Part shown: piece after piece, positions 36,935 through 44,614 of the stretch
Numbering within the stretch: position 1 is the stretch's first letter
Layout: each line of letters begins with the position of its first letter
IMG/VR virus record: IMGVR_UViG_3300033997_000050
Coordinates: 1-63,047 of that record
Reading direction: 5' to 3' (one strand)
Source: a virus
DNA: 63,047 bases
The notes under the pieces: model-generated
Databases searched by the model: none
Seen by the model: the letters and a program-made list of their open reading frames with translations, nothing else
Told to the model about the DNA's origin: nothing
Translations under genes and position numbers: made by a program

Positions 36935-37945
36935 ATGCTTCGCCACATTGACGGCTTCGACCACTACGGCGCCACCACCGAGATCGCAGCTAACATCACC
37001 TCCATCCTCGAAGCGGCCGGCTACACGGTCAACAACGCCACCAACACGACGTTCAACATTGCGGCCGGCCAGGATCAAGGTTCGCTCGGGTTGAAGATGA
37101 CCATCCCGGCGAACTCCGCTACGCCGCCATCCTTCAGCCGCTCGTTCACCACCGTCGAAGATTACGTGTGCTTCGGCTTCTCCTTCCGTGGCACGCAGGC
37201 TCGTCAGCGCTTCGCCCGTATTGCCGGCGTGCTGGATCTTGACTGGGATGCCACCACCGGCAAGATGAAGGTCGGCGAGGTGCTGGGCCAGGACGTGATT
37301 ATCCTGAACGCCTTCTGGTCCATCGAGATCGAGATCGACAAGGTGAACAACGAATTCCGTGCTTGGGCGAACGACACGCTTCAGCTTACCGTTCCGCTGC
37401 CCGGCGCCGTGGGCAACACGCACACGATCGTGTGGGGCATGAACCAGCAGACGCCGACCGCCAGCGTGGTCGAGATCGACGATCTGTACATCATCGACAG
37501 CGCGGGCGGCAAGAACAACTCGCGCCTCGGGCCGCTGAACATCATCACGCGCCGGCCGACGACCGATGTATTGGCCGAGTGGACGGCAGTTGGCAGCACG
37601 GCAGCGCATAACGTGATCTTGTCCCAGCAGTCGCCGGCAGCGGCCAATGCGCCATACGTCCAGGCCAACGTCGAGGGTCGCACCGACCGCTTCACGTCGA
37701 ACGTGGTGCTGCCGAACTCGAACGAGATTGTCGGCGTGGCGCTCACCGCGTACGCGCGCAAGGGCGACCTGGACAATCGCAACCTCGGTCTCCAGATCGG
37801 CACGCAGGCCGGCGTCACTGAAACGCAGATTCCGCTGAACACGGCCTACGGGTTCAAGCAGGCCATCTTCGAGACCGCACCGAATGGCGAGACCTGGGAT
37901 CAGAACCGCGTTGAAACATCGTCGATGGCGATCATTGCTCGTTGA
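36935..37945 (+). CDS. Fibre-like paralogue 3
   Basis: A 336-residue paralogue with start MLRHIDGFDHYG. The middle contains FWSIEIEIDKVNNEFRAWAN and EIDDLYIIDSAGG, and the C-terminal module reads IITRRPTTDVLAEWTAVG, NEIVGVALTAYARKGDLDNR, AIFETAPNGETWD. AGAAAGGA precedes the start. Likely tail-surface or receptor-binding role, by context. Confidence 0.72.
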   Translation: MLRHIDGFDHYGATTEIAANITSILEAAGYTVNNATNTTFNIAAGQDQGSLGLKMTIPANSATPPSFSRSFTTVEDYVCFGFSFRGTQARQRFARIAGVLDLDWDATTGKMKVGEVLGQDVIILNAFWSIEIEIDKVNNEFRAWANDTLQLTVPLPGAVGNTHTIVWGMNQQTPTASVVEIDDLYIIDSAGGKNNSRLGPLNIITRRPTTDVLAEWTAVGSTAAHNVILSQQSPAAANAPYVQANVEGRTDRFTSNVVLPNSNEIVGVALTAYARKGDLDNRNLGLQIGTQAGVTETQIPLNTAYGFKQAIFETAPNGETWDQNRVETSSMAIIAR

Positions 37946-37952
37946 GGAAAAT

Positions 37953-39119
37953 ATGACCATTCTGCGCACTGAATCATGGGGCGCCTTCCCACGCTATAAC
38001 GGCGACGAGGCGAACAACGCGACCGGAAATGCAGCACGCGCGGCACACGCTGCGAACGTGCGCGCATACGGCTACGACTTCTCTGCACCGACGGCCAACA
38101 ACATCGGCTGGCTGGTCAAGGCTGACGCGGTATCGCCCGAGCGCTGGGCCTACACGTTTTCTTCGAGCGGAAAGACTGGCGAAGCGGCCGGGTTCCGCAT
38201 GAAAATGCCGACTGTGCCAAGCGTGTTGATCTTCGGATTCTCGTTGTTCGTGCCAAGCTCTTACACACCGAACACTACACAAAGCCCTGAGTATCCGATG
38301 ATGCAGGTTCTATCGTTTGCCGCAAGTAGCGCGTACACCGCGATACCTGGTCGCGCTGAAGCGGCAGGTGAATTGTTCCGCATTGACTGGGGATTGCGCG
38401 TGCGGCGCGGTATCGCGGCTGTTGAAAACGCGAAGGCCATGGTTCCCGGCAAGCTGTCGTACATCGAATGCCGGATCTCGGCGAGTGAGGTGCGTGTCTG
38501 GATGGACGGCACGCTGGTTCATCAGTCGACTAGGGCTGTGTCGCGCGAGAGTATTGCGATCATGTGTACGGCTTGGAATGGCTTTACTGTCGGCGGTACG
38601 ATGGAAGGCGCGCCGGCCATGTGGCAAGTCTCAAATATGTACTTCCTTTCCGAAGATGCTGTCGAACCAAATGTGCGCTTGGGGCCGGCCACGAGGGTTA
38701 TCGCGAACCGGCCTAGCGCCGATGTTGACGTCGACTTCTCGCGACCGAGCGGTACGCTGTCAAACGCCTCGGTTGTCGGTGCTGATTTTCAGACAACGAA
38801 TACCGCGTCTCTCACTGTGCGAAATATCGGCGATTCGGACGTGTATTCTGCGTCGGCAAGAGACGCGGTGACTGGAGCCGGTCGAGTGTACGCCGTGTCA
38901 GTGAAAATGCTGGCGTCGAACTTGGAAACAGATCCGCACGCATTCAAGCCGCTGATTGTCTCGGGAGCCGCCGAAGCCGCCGCGCCGAACGTAAGTCTCC
39001 CCGGATTGTCGGGCAACACACTAGTGGCCGGCATCGCAACCGTGGACCCGATTACTGGAGTCGAATGGACGACATCGGCTGCGGCAGACGTGGATTTCGG
39101 CGCGCGCCTGGTTTCATAA
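37953..39119 (+). CDS. Fibre-like paralogue 4 (most diverged)
   Basis: A 388-residue protein. The N-terminus (MTILRTESWGAFPRYNGDEA) has lost the HIDGF motif, but the C-terminal half keeps the module: LGPATRVIANRPSADVDVDF, ALTVRNIGDSDV-like strands and a final GIATVDPITGVEW. The DNA composition is visibly less GC-biased than in its neighbours, which suggests a more recent exchange. GAGGAAAAT precedes the start. Confidence 0.68.
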   Translation: MTILRTESWGAFPRYNGDEANNATGNAARAAHAANVRAYGYDFSAPTANNIGWLVKADAVSPERWAYTFSSSGKTGEAAGFRMKMPTVPSVLIFGFSLFVPSSYTPNTTQSPEYPMMQVLSFAASSAYTAIPGRAEAAGELFRIDWGLRVRRGIAAVENAKAMVPGKLSYIECRISASEVRVWMDGTLVHQSTRAVSRESIAIMCTAWNGFTVGGTMEGAPAMWQVSNMYFLSEDAVEPNVRLGPATRVIANRPSADVDVDFSRPSGTLSNASVVGADFQTTNTASLTVRNIGDSDVYSASARDAVTGAGRVYAVSVKMLASNLETDPHAFKPLIVSGAAEAAAPNVSLPGLSGNTLVAGIATVDPITGVEWTTSAAADVDFGARLVS

Positions 39120-39128
39120 GGTTTAGCG

Positions 39129-41018
39129 ATGGCTGACATTGCGCGACTATCTTCCGTCCTGGTTGAAACGCTGATTGAAGCACCGCCCGATCCGGTAGTG
39201 CTTCCTTCAGTTTTTTCGGTCACAACCGAAACCCTCATCCAGCTTTACATTCCTCCGGCTGAAGTTCACAGCTTGCTCACGGAAACGCTAATTACGCTTC
39301 CGGTCGCATCGTTGACGAACATCATCACGGAAACCCTTATAGAGTCTGGTGCGAACGAAGGCGTGGTCGCGCATATCGTGCCGGGTTTTTCGCAGCAAGC
39401 GTTGCAGAAGGCGCCACCCAAGCCGCATCCGTCAATGGTGTGGAGTCAGAACACCGTGGTCAACTTCTCGCAAATCGTGGCGCAGCGACGAACCCGCGTT
39501 CCGATAAAGAGCATGATCGAAATTCCTGTTCTGGCGCAGAAGGTGGCTCGACGCAGGGAGTCAGTACCGCCGCGTAGCGACACGACCGTGGTTCAGTTGG
39601 TGGAACAGGTGGCGCAGTCTCGTGTACGCGCTTACGCGCCTGTTTCAGCGGTCTACGTGCAGCAGCTTCGCCAACAGGCCGCTCGCAAGGTATCACGCAT
39701 ACCGGCACCATCCGTTCGCTCGCCGATCAACGTCGGTAAGATGGTGCAGATGGTGGCGTTATCGCGCAAGACTCGCGTGATCTTGACGCCGGCCGACGTG
39801 GCACAGCTTCACCAGCAGATCGCTATCGCTGCGGCGCGGCCGGCGCCGATCAGTCCAATGCGGGCCGCACAGTTCATCCAGCAGATCGCAGTAGTGCGGT
39901 TGGTGGCACCGCCAGGCATCGACGTGCGCGCTGCGCAGTTCGTCCAGGAGATCGCAACGCATCGCGACATCGAGGCGTGGTCATACATCGGTATGGAACA
40001 CGTCGCGCAGCTTATGCAACAGGTGGCCGTTGCGAGCACGCGGCCGACGCCGATCAGCGCGACGCGGGCAACGCAGTTCGTGCATCAGGTGGCGCAACAC
40101 CGCGTGACGTATCCGCCTGCGTTCATCTTGGGCTGGAACGCGGTCAAGTTCGTGCAGCAGGTGGCCGCTCATCGCTTCATGCTTTTACCGGACGACATGC
40201 GCAGCATGATCTCGGTGAAGACGATGAGCGTGCAATACGGCATGAAGCGCGACACGGTTCCACCAATCGAAGTGATTGACCCATCGGTCGGTCGGCACGT
40301 TGCCCAGCTTATGCAGCGTGTCGCCATGCGCAGGCAGACCACGCCGCCCACCGAGATCACGCAGTCCAGGTTCGTGACCGCGCTGCTCTCGACGACGGTG
40401 CTCGGCGACACGACCTTCCCGCCGCCACCGCCGAAGCCACCAGTGCCGCCGATTGTGACGGCCAGCGCGCTCGTAGAGCAGGTGGTGATCGGAGACGCGG
40501 ACGACTGGATCGCGGTATCGCAGGTGCGCGCGTCGGCGGTAGTGCAGTATGTCGCGCTGACCGACGACTATCCGTTCCTCGACCCGGCGATACCGCAGTC
40601 CGAGATCTCGGTGTTCTCGCTGGCGCAGCCGGTGGCCCTGGTTGACGAGTTCCCCGCGCCGAGCGACATGCTCAGTGAGGTGGACGTGATCGAACTGGTG
40701 TCGAGCGTCGCGCTGGCGGATAGCGACTTCGACGACCCTCGCGCGCCGCATAGCGAGATCACCGTGGCGCAGGCGTTCGAGTTGACTGTTCTCGGCGACA
40801 CCGAGTTCCCGGCCGGCACGCAGCCGCAATCCGATCTGACACTGTTTGCCATTGTCGAGAAGGTTGCAGTCGGAGACCCGACCATGGCCGGCGAAATGCC
40901 TGGTTCGGAATTGCGGCTTACCTCGGTGGTCGAGTTCTATGCGGTCCACGATCCTACATTGAAGGGAATACCGCTGCGGCAGGGGCCGCGACCAGTAATA
41001 TCGGTCACGATCAGTTGA
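39129..41018 (+). CDS. Repeat-built tail protein (about 25 short repeats in three classes)
   Basis: A 629-residue protein composed almost wholly of 18-28-residue repeats. Class 1 (residues 1-80) has VETLIEAP or TETLITLP four times. Class 2 (about 95-415) has AQFVQQVA, AQLMQQVA or QFVHQVA followed by a basic spacer and PP. Class 3 (about 430-620) has SALVEQVVIGD, SAVVQYVALTD or IVEKVAVGD followed by an acidic spacer. All three share one hydrophobic-alternating core, as in a beta-solenoid or helical bundle. No family was recognised. It ends the tail operon just before a terminator, so a tail fibre or virion surface role is inferred. Confidence 0.8.
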   Translation: MADIARLSSVLVETLIEAPPDPVVLPSVFSVTTETLIQLYIPPAEVHSLLTETLITLPVASLTNIITETLIESGANEGVVAHIVPGFSQQALQKAPPKPHPSMVWSQNTVVNFSQIVAQRRTRVPIKSMIEIPVLAQKVARRRESVPPRSDTTVVQLVEQVAQSRVRAYAPVSAVYVQQLRQQAARKVSRIPAPSVRSPINVGKMVQMVALSRKTRVILTPADVAQLHQQIAIAAARPAPISPMRAAQFIQQIAVVRLVAPPGIDVRAAQFVQEIATHRDIEAWSYIGMEHVAQLMQQVAVASTRPTPISATRATQFVHQVAQHRVTYPPAFILGWNAVKFVQQVAAHRFMLLPDDMRSMISVKTMSVQYGMKRDTVPPIEVIDPSVGRHVAQLMQRVAMRRQTTPPTEITQSRFVTALLSTTVLGDTTFPPPPPKPPVPPIVTASALVEQVVIGDADDWIAVSQVRASAVVQYVALTDDYPFLDPAIPQSEISVFSLAQPVALVDEFPAPSDMLSEVDVIELVSSVALADSDFDDPRAPHSEITVAQAFELTVLGDTEFPAGTQPQSDLTLFAIVEKVAVGDPTMAGEMPGSELRLTSVVEFYAVHDPTLKGIPLRQGPRPVISVTIS

Positions 41019-41025
41019 TAAAAAG

Positions 41026-41059
41026 GCCGGGGGTATAATTGCTCCCGGCTTTTTCTTTT
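41026..41059 (+). terminator. Rho-independent terminator of the tail operon
   Basis: An 8-bp stem (GCCGGGGG against CTCCCGGC, one GU pair) with the loop TATAATTG is followed by TTTTTCTTTT. The loop itself reads as a -10 box, so a promoter for the lysis genes may overlap, but no well-spaced -35 was found. Confidence 0.85.
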
Positions 41060-41083
41060 CAACCCTCTACGGAGATCCGTAAC

Positions 41084-41443
41084 ATGAGTGATCCAAATGA
41101 CCTTCCGCCAGGAGGTAGCCGAGTCGAGCGCCGAGGGCGTGTCGATTTAACGCTGAACATTCCGACACTGATTATGATCGCAACGCTAATCGTAACCACG
41201 TCCGCCACTGGTGTCGGAATGTATTACAACCTCGACAAGCGGCAGATGATGCTGGAAATTGCAATGACATCGCTGGTCCAGCGCGTCGACAAGCTCGAAG
41301 GCAACCAGGTCTCGGCCAACAACAACCTGCGCACTGAGTTAAAGACCGACATCGCAGAACTGAAGGGCATGTTGAACCGCGTGATCTTCGCACCGCCGAC
41401 AACCTCGCAGCGTCAACTCAAGGAATGGAGTAAAGACCAATGA
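41084..41443 (+). CDS. Holin candidate, one transmembrane helix plus coiled coil
   Basis: A 119-residue protein with a charged N-terminus, a single strong membrane helix (about 27-47, TLIMIATLIVTTSATGVGMY) and a following coiled coil (SLVQRVDKLEGNQVSANNNL). It is the first gene of the lysis cassette, overlapping the endolysin start by 4 bases. This fits single-helix holins or pinholin-like proteins. It could instead be an accessory membrane protein if the tail-anchored endolysin works otherwise. Confidence 0.68.
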   Translation: MSDPNDLPPGGSRVERRGRVDLTLNIPTLIMIATLIVTTSATGVGMYYNLDKRQMMLEIAMTSLVQRVDKLEGNQVSANNNLRTELKTDIAELKGMLNRVIFAPPTTSQRQLKEWSKDQ

Positions 41444-42141
41444 CGACCGCATCCCAAAAGCGCGCACAGCCGCGCGGCATTCGCAACCACAATCCCGGCA
41501 ACATCGAACTCGGCAAAGACAAATGGCAGGGTCTCGCCGCTGTGCAGGATGATGGCCGGTTCGCGAAGTTCAAAGATCCGACATGGGGCATCCGCGCCCT
41601 GGCGATCATCCTCATCAACTACCAGGACAAGTACAACATTTCGACCATCGCGAAGATCATCAATCGCTGGGCGCCGAAGGTCGAGAACGACACCGAGTCG
41701 TACATACGCGAAGTGTGCGAGGACACCGGCTTCACGCGCAACGAAAAGCTCGACATGCACGACTACCACGATCTGCGGCCGGTCGTCGAAGCGATCATCC
41801 GGCACGAGAACGGGCGCGGTCCGAAGTCGAACATCAACACCTGGTACGACGACGCCACGATCAAGACCGGATTGCAGCGTGCCGGCGTGGTGCAGCCGGT
41901 GAAAACCGTCGACGCCGTACCAGTGACGAAGGAGACGGTCGGCGCCACCGGCACGGCGGTGATCGGCGCAGCGCAGATCGTCGACGCGGCTCCGCAGGTG
42001 ATCGCGGCAGTCGAGTCGTCCCAGGCCCACCTCGAATCCGGTTCGGTGGTTCGCCTGGTGATCGGTATTGCAACCATCGCGGTCGCGGTGTTCATCGCCT
42101 ACTCGCAGGTGAAGAAGCACCAGGAAGGCGTGGTGGCGTGA
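41440..42141 (+). CDS. Endolysin with C-terminal membrane anchor
   Basis: A 233-residue muralytic enzyme. The catalytic part (about 10-150) has GIRNHNPGNIELG, then RFAKFKDPTWGIRALAIIL and a KVENDTESYIREVCEDTGF segment, the pattern of phage P5-type peptidoglycan lysozyme/transglycosylase proteins. A linker (about 155-200) leads to a hydrophobic helix near residues 203-222 (VVRLVIGIATIAVAVFIAYS) and a short basic end. Tail anchoring in the inner membrane is therefore likely. The stop overlaps the i-spanin start. Confidence 0.82.
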   Translation: MTTASQKRAQPRGIRNHNPGNIELGKDKWQGLAAVQDDGRFAKFKDPTWGIRALAIILINYQDKYNISTIAKIINRWAPKVENDTESYIREVCEDTGFTRNEKLDMHDYHDLRPVVEAIIRHENGRGPKSNINTWYDDATIKTGLQRAGVVQPVKTVDAVPVTKETVGATGTAVIGAAQIVDAAPQVIAAVESSQAHLESGSVVRLVIGIATIAVAVFIAYSQVKKHQEGVVA

Positions 42142-42434
42142 TGCCTATTCTGACCAGGCTGCAAGGGTGGGCGCTGACAGCATTCGCGGTGCTGCTGGTC
42201 TTGCTGGGCGCTTACGCATACGGTGGTCGCAAGGCACGGCGCGCGACCGAATTGAAGTACGACTATGAAGAGGCGGCACGCGCCGCCGCTGGAGCGAAAG
42301 GACGATACGATGCTGAACTTGAAACGCGCGAGCTTCCTGAAGGTGGTGCTGCTGACGAGCTTCGCCGTGACTGGATGCGCCGCTCAACCGACACCGACCC
42401 GGACGCAAAAGCTGATCGCCGCAAGCGCACCTGA
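42141..42434 (+). CDS. Inner-membrane spanin (Rz-like)
   Basis: A 97-residue type II membrane protein: one N-terminal helix (GWALTAFAVLLVLLGAYAYG), then a charged, Arg/Glu/Ala-rich periplasmic coiled coil. The partner lipoprotein gene overlaps its 3' half in another frame, the standard Rz/Rz1 layout. The pair disrupts the outer membrane in the last step of lysis. Confidence 0.83.
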   Translation: MPILTRLQGWALTAFAVLLVLLGAYAYGGRKARRATELKYDYEEAARAAAGAKGRYDAELETRELPEGGAADELRRDWMRRSTDTDPDAKADRRKRT

Positions 42435-42549
42435 ATTCTGCACGACCGCCATGCCGATCTACATCAACGACAAGGATGTGATCTCGGACGACACGGCTCG
42501 CCAGATTCTCCAGCATAATAAGACCGGGCGAAAGCTCTGTAAGTGGTGA
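42310..42549 (+). CDS. Outer-membrane spanin lipoprotein (Rz1-like)
   Basis: A 79-residue lipoprotein starting at 42310 (AAAGGA upstream). It has a basic N-terminus, a hydrophobic signal (FLKVVLLTSFAV) and a lipobox ending TGC at about residue 22. A proline-containing segment and IYINDKDVISDDTARQILQH follow, ending in CKW. It is longer than lambda Rz1, as in other proteobacterial phages. It overlaps the Rz-like gene by 125 bases in a different frame. Confidence 0.83.
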   Translation: MLNLKRASFLKVVLLTSFAVTGCAAQPTPTRTQKLIAASAPEFCTTAMPIYINDKDVISDDTARQILQHNKTGRKLCKW

Positions 42550-42552
42550 TCG

Positions 42553-42588
42553 AAAGGAGGTGACTAGATCTCGTGGTCGCGATATAAT
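42553..42588 (+). promoter_or_regulatory. Orphan perfect Shine-Dalgarno and TATAAT box
   Basis: AAAGGAGGTGA, fully complementary to the 16S 3' end, lies here but leads only to a four-codon frame (GTG then TAA). A TATAAT box follows at 42583-42588. A terminator ends about 75 bases on, so a short RNA could be made. No clear -35 is present. Confidence 0.35.
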
Positions 42589-42627
42589 CGAGCGGCATCA
42601 GGACATGCGACCTTGTGATTGGAGTTG

Positions 42628-42662
42628 AGGCCGGTTAGGAGAAATCCCGACCGGCCTTTTTT
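42628..42662 (+). terminator. Rho-independent terminator after lysis genes
   Basis: An 8-bp stem (AGGCCGGT and ACCGGCCT) with a 14-base loop is followed by six Ts on the plus strand. It separates the rightward late genes from the converging leftward accessory genes. The minus-strand reading has no T run after the stem. Confidence 0.88.
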
Positions 42663-42663
42663 A

Positions 42664-42966
42664 TTACAGTTCGTCGTCGTAGGTCAGCGATTCTTTCGCA
42701 ACCATGGCGACCTCGGGCGACAGCATCGCGATAAACGGCTCGGGCATGTTGGCGACGCCGCCATGCAGGTGAGCCTCTACGTGATTAAACACCGCTTCGA
42801 GTTCGGCCATGTTGCGACCGATCACGATCACCTCGACACCGGCAATCTTCATCGCCTTCGCGCGCCCGGTGTGCGCTGGCGAACCAGGCTTGGCCGACAG
42901 CACCGTCTCGCGCGGCAGTTGGCACACCGGGCGCGGTTTCCAGTTGATCGGGCTGTAGACGCTCAT
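42664..42966 (-). CDS. Hypothetical accessory protein
   Basis: A 100-residue protein, last of the leftward block. ATG at 42966 overlaps the upstream stop (ATGA). The protein has a proline-rich start (YSPINWKPRPVCQLPRETVL), an alpha/beta middle (IAGVEVIVIGRNMAELEAVF) and the acidic end LTYDDEL. The family was not recognised. Confidence 0.72.
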   Translation of the reverse strand: MSVYSPINWKPRPVCQLPRETVLSAKPGSPAHTGRAKAMKIAGVEVIVIGRNMAELEAVFNHVEAHLHGGVANMPEPFIAMLSPEVAMVAKESLTYDDEL

Positions 42967-43316
42967 AATTCGTCGTCCTCCGCTTCCTTGCGCGCGATCT
43001 GCGGCGCCAGTGGATCGTCGAGGCGCATCGCGCGGCCCGGCTTCGTGACGACGTTGATCCAGTGCTGGTCGAGCAGCTTGCCGGTGTACTCCCAGGTCCA
43101 TTCGTCACCGTCCAGGCCGTCGTCGTGCGTGATGGTCAACTTGCCCCACTCGACCGCCAGCACGCCCAGGTTGCCGATCACCGGCACGCCCATGCTGCGC
43201 AGGCGCCCGTAGATCACGCGCGCGGCCAGCACCTCGTTGCTTTCCGGGTTCTTCGCGCCGTGCGTCAGGTCGTCTCGCGTGAACGTCACGCGCACCGTTT
43301 TTTCTTGAGTAGCCAT
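42963..43316 (-). CDS. Hypothetical accessory protein
   Basis: A 117-residue protein of unknown function. It is alpha/beta, with RVTFTRDDLTHGAKNPESNE at the start and a tryptophan-rich strand (DEWTWEYTGKLLDQHWINVV), ending EAEDDEL. It is coupled to the downstream gene by an ATGA overlap and lies one base from the membrane protein gene upstream. Confidence 0.72.
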   Translation of the reverse strand: MATQEKTVRVTFTRDDLTHGAKNPESNEVLAARVIYGRLRSMGVPVIGNLGVLAVEWGKLTITHDDGLDGDEWTWEYTGKLLDQHWINVVTKPGRAMRLDDPLAPQIARKEAEDDEL

Positions 43317-43317
43317 G

Positions 43318-43602
43318 TCAGAAGCCTTTGAACCAGTTCATGCCGTTGATGGCGTTGAGGACGACCACCACGCCCAGCGGCACGAGGATGACCAGGGTGA
43401 TGCGCAGGGCCAGGTCGGTCTTGCGCTTGAGCAGATGCAGCGCCAGGTAGATGCCGGCGAACAGCGAAGCCAGGCTGAAGGCCAGCAGCATCACCGACAG
43501 CACGATCATCGTGGTCAGCAGACCCATCGTAAGCAGATAGATGCCGAACCAGATCAGGGAGCAGGCCAACAGGACTTTCAGGAATGACGCGAACGTGGTC
43601 AT
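43318..43602 (-). CDS. Small membrane protein, three helices
   Basis: A 94-residue protein with three hydrophobic segments: about 8-30, 33-58 and 68-85 (LALRITLVILVPLGVVVVLN). The loop between the last two is basic (LLKRKTD). It lies in the leftward accessory block, away from the lysis genes. It could affect host envelope functions or superinfection; no motif decides this. Confidence 0.72.
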   Translation of the reverse strand: MTTFASFLKVLLACSLIWFGIYLLTMGLLTTMIVLSVMLLAFSLASLFAGIYLALHLLKRKTDLALRITLVILVPLGVVVVLNAINGMNWFKGF

Positions 43603-43656
43603 GTTCTTTTCCTTGTGGTGGATGGCCGACGACTGGCGCCGGCCGGGGTGGTGGGA

Positions 43657-44091
43657 TTACAGCTTGTCGGCGCGAGCGGTCTTCTTCGGCTTGTCGCCCT
43701 GCCGCACCTGCCCGATCAAGCGCCCGCGCAGGTTGTACACGTCGAGGCGGTTATCCATGATGTCCAGAGTCGAGCCGCGCGGGAAGGTGCCGAGCACTTG
43801 AGCCAAGCTGGCAACATCGTGGTAACTGTGTTCCGGCAAGCCGCTTGCCGACACAAGGCGCTTCGGCGCAGCCACGGTGCGCTTGGCCTTCGGAGTCTCG
43901 GTCGGAACGCCGCGCGCTGCCGACAGCGCTGGGTCCAGCTTGGCGGGCTTGACCTTCGGCGCTTTGGTGGGCTTCTTCGCTTCACGCGCGTGGTGTGCCG
44001 CTTCGTTGAACTCCACGGTTTTGTCGGTCTTGAATTTCTGAATGCCTGCGAGGGTGGTCTTCGATGCCGCTTTCTTCTTTTGAGTTGCCAT
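43657..44091 (-). CDS. Basic accessory protein
   Basis: A 144-residue protein with a Lys/Ala/Pro-rich, probably disordered N-terminal half (TKAPKVKPAKLDP) and a folded C-terminal part (VASLAQVLGTFPRGSTLDIM, then LDVYNLRGRLIGQV). Its end (KKTARADKL) keeps the final L but lacks the acidic tail of its neighbours. A dyad promoter candidate lies just upstream. High basicity suggests nucleic acid binding, which is inference. Confidence 0.72.
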   Translation of the reverse strand: MATQKKKAASKTTLAGIQKFKTDKTVEFNEAAHHAREAKKPTKAPKVKPAKLDPALSAARGVPTETPKAKRTVAAPKRLVSASGLPEHSYHDVASLAQVLGTFPRGSTLDIMDNRLDVYNLRGRLIGQVRQGDKPKKTARADKL

Positions 44092-44111
44092 GATGGGTGC
44101 TTCCTTATGTA

Positions 44112-44140
44112 AGTTGTTTAACAGGGTTATTACTTGTCAA
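44112..44140 (-). promoter_or_regulatory. Dyad promoter/operator (degenerate copy)
   Basis: On the minus strand TTGACA is followed at 17 bases by ACAACT, a poor -10. The spacer contains the degenerate dyad AGTAATAACCCTGTTAA. The site overlaps the end of the upstream gene and points at the basic protein gene (44091). Confidence 0.5.
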
Positions 44141-44366
44141 TCGGTTTGCATTCGTTCAGTGTCTTCTTACCCTCCAGTTCCATGATGCGTCGTTCGAGCT
44201 TTTGGTTGCGCTGCTGGACGTGCATCGCGACGTGCTCGATGTCGCTGGCGCGCTGCTCGGCACGCTGGCGGCGAATCCGCTCGACGGCTGCGCGGTCGGT
44301 CAGGATCGCGGCGGTGCGGTTCCAGATGGTCGTGGTCAATGCTGCGATGCGCGCTTCAAAGCTCAT
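44130..44366 (-). CDS. Small coiled-coil protein
   Basis: A 78-residue, very charged helical protein (RIRRQRAEQRASDIEHVAMH, then RNQKLERRIMELEGKK). ATG at 44366 is preferred because AAGGTGA lies 5 bases ahead of it; an in-frame GTG at 44375 is weaker. It overlaps the upstream gene by 11 bases. Unknown function. Confidence 0.68.
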   Translation of the reverse strand: MSFEARIAALTTTIWNRTAAILTDRAAVERIRRQRAEQRASDIEHVAMHVQQRNQKLERRIMELEGKKTLNECKPIDK

Positions 44367-44595
44367 CGTACTCACCTTCTTCGCGCCACACCCGCACGCC
44401 AGGCTGGAAGTAGATCTCGTCTTCCTCGACCTGGGCGATGCGGATACCGACGCCGGCCTTGACCACCGGGCGCCGCAGGAACTCCATGTCGGCCCGCGTC
44501 ACGTCCGGCACGAAGAACGACTGACCCGGCATCATGCGCTTCAGTTTCTCGACCAGCACGCGGGTCTGTTGTTCGGCTGTTTTATCGCGCGGCAT
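44356..44595 (-). CDS. Hypothetical accessory protein
   Basis: A 79-residue alpha/beta protein (QTRVLVEKLKRMMPGQSFFV, then VGIRIAQVEEDEIYF) ending WREEGEYDEL. The ATG at 44595, just downstream of the RdgC stop, is used rather than a start inside the RdgC gene. Family not recognised. Confidence 0.68.
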   Translation of the reverse strand: MPRDKTAEQQTRVLVEKLKRMMPGQSFFVPDVTRADMEFLRRPVVKAGVGIRIAQVEEDEIYFQPGVRVWREEGEYDEL

Positions 44596-44614
44596 GAATG
44601 CTTTTCCCAGGTAT

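Noticed and set aside
39450-40950. Regular repeats suggestive of a CRISPR array or minisatellite
   Set aside because: The repetition is at protein level inside one open frame; the DNA units vary in sequence and length and have no constant repeat-spacer pattern.
41017-41042. Promoter for the lysis genes formed by TTGATA and the TATAAT in the terminator loop
   Set aside because: The spacing is 13 bases, too short for sigma70, and the TATAAT is better explained as the loop of a terminator.
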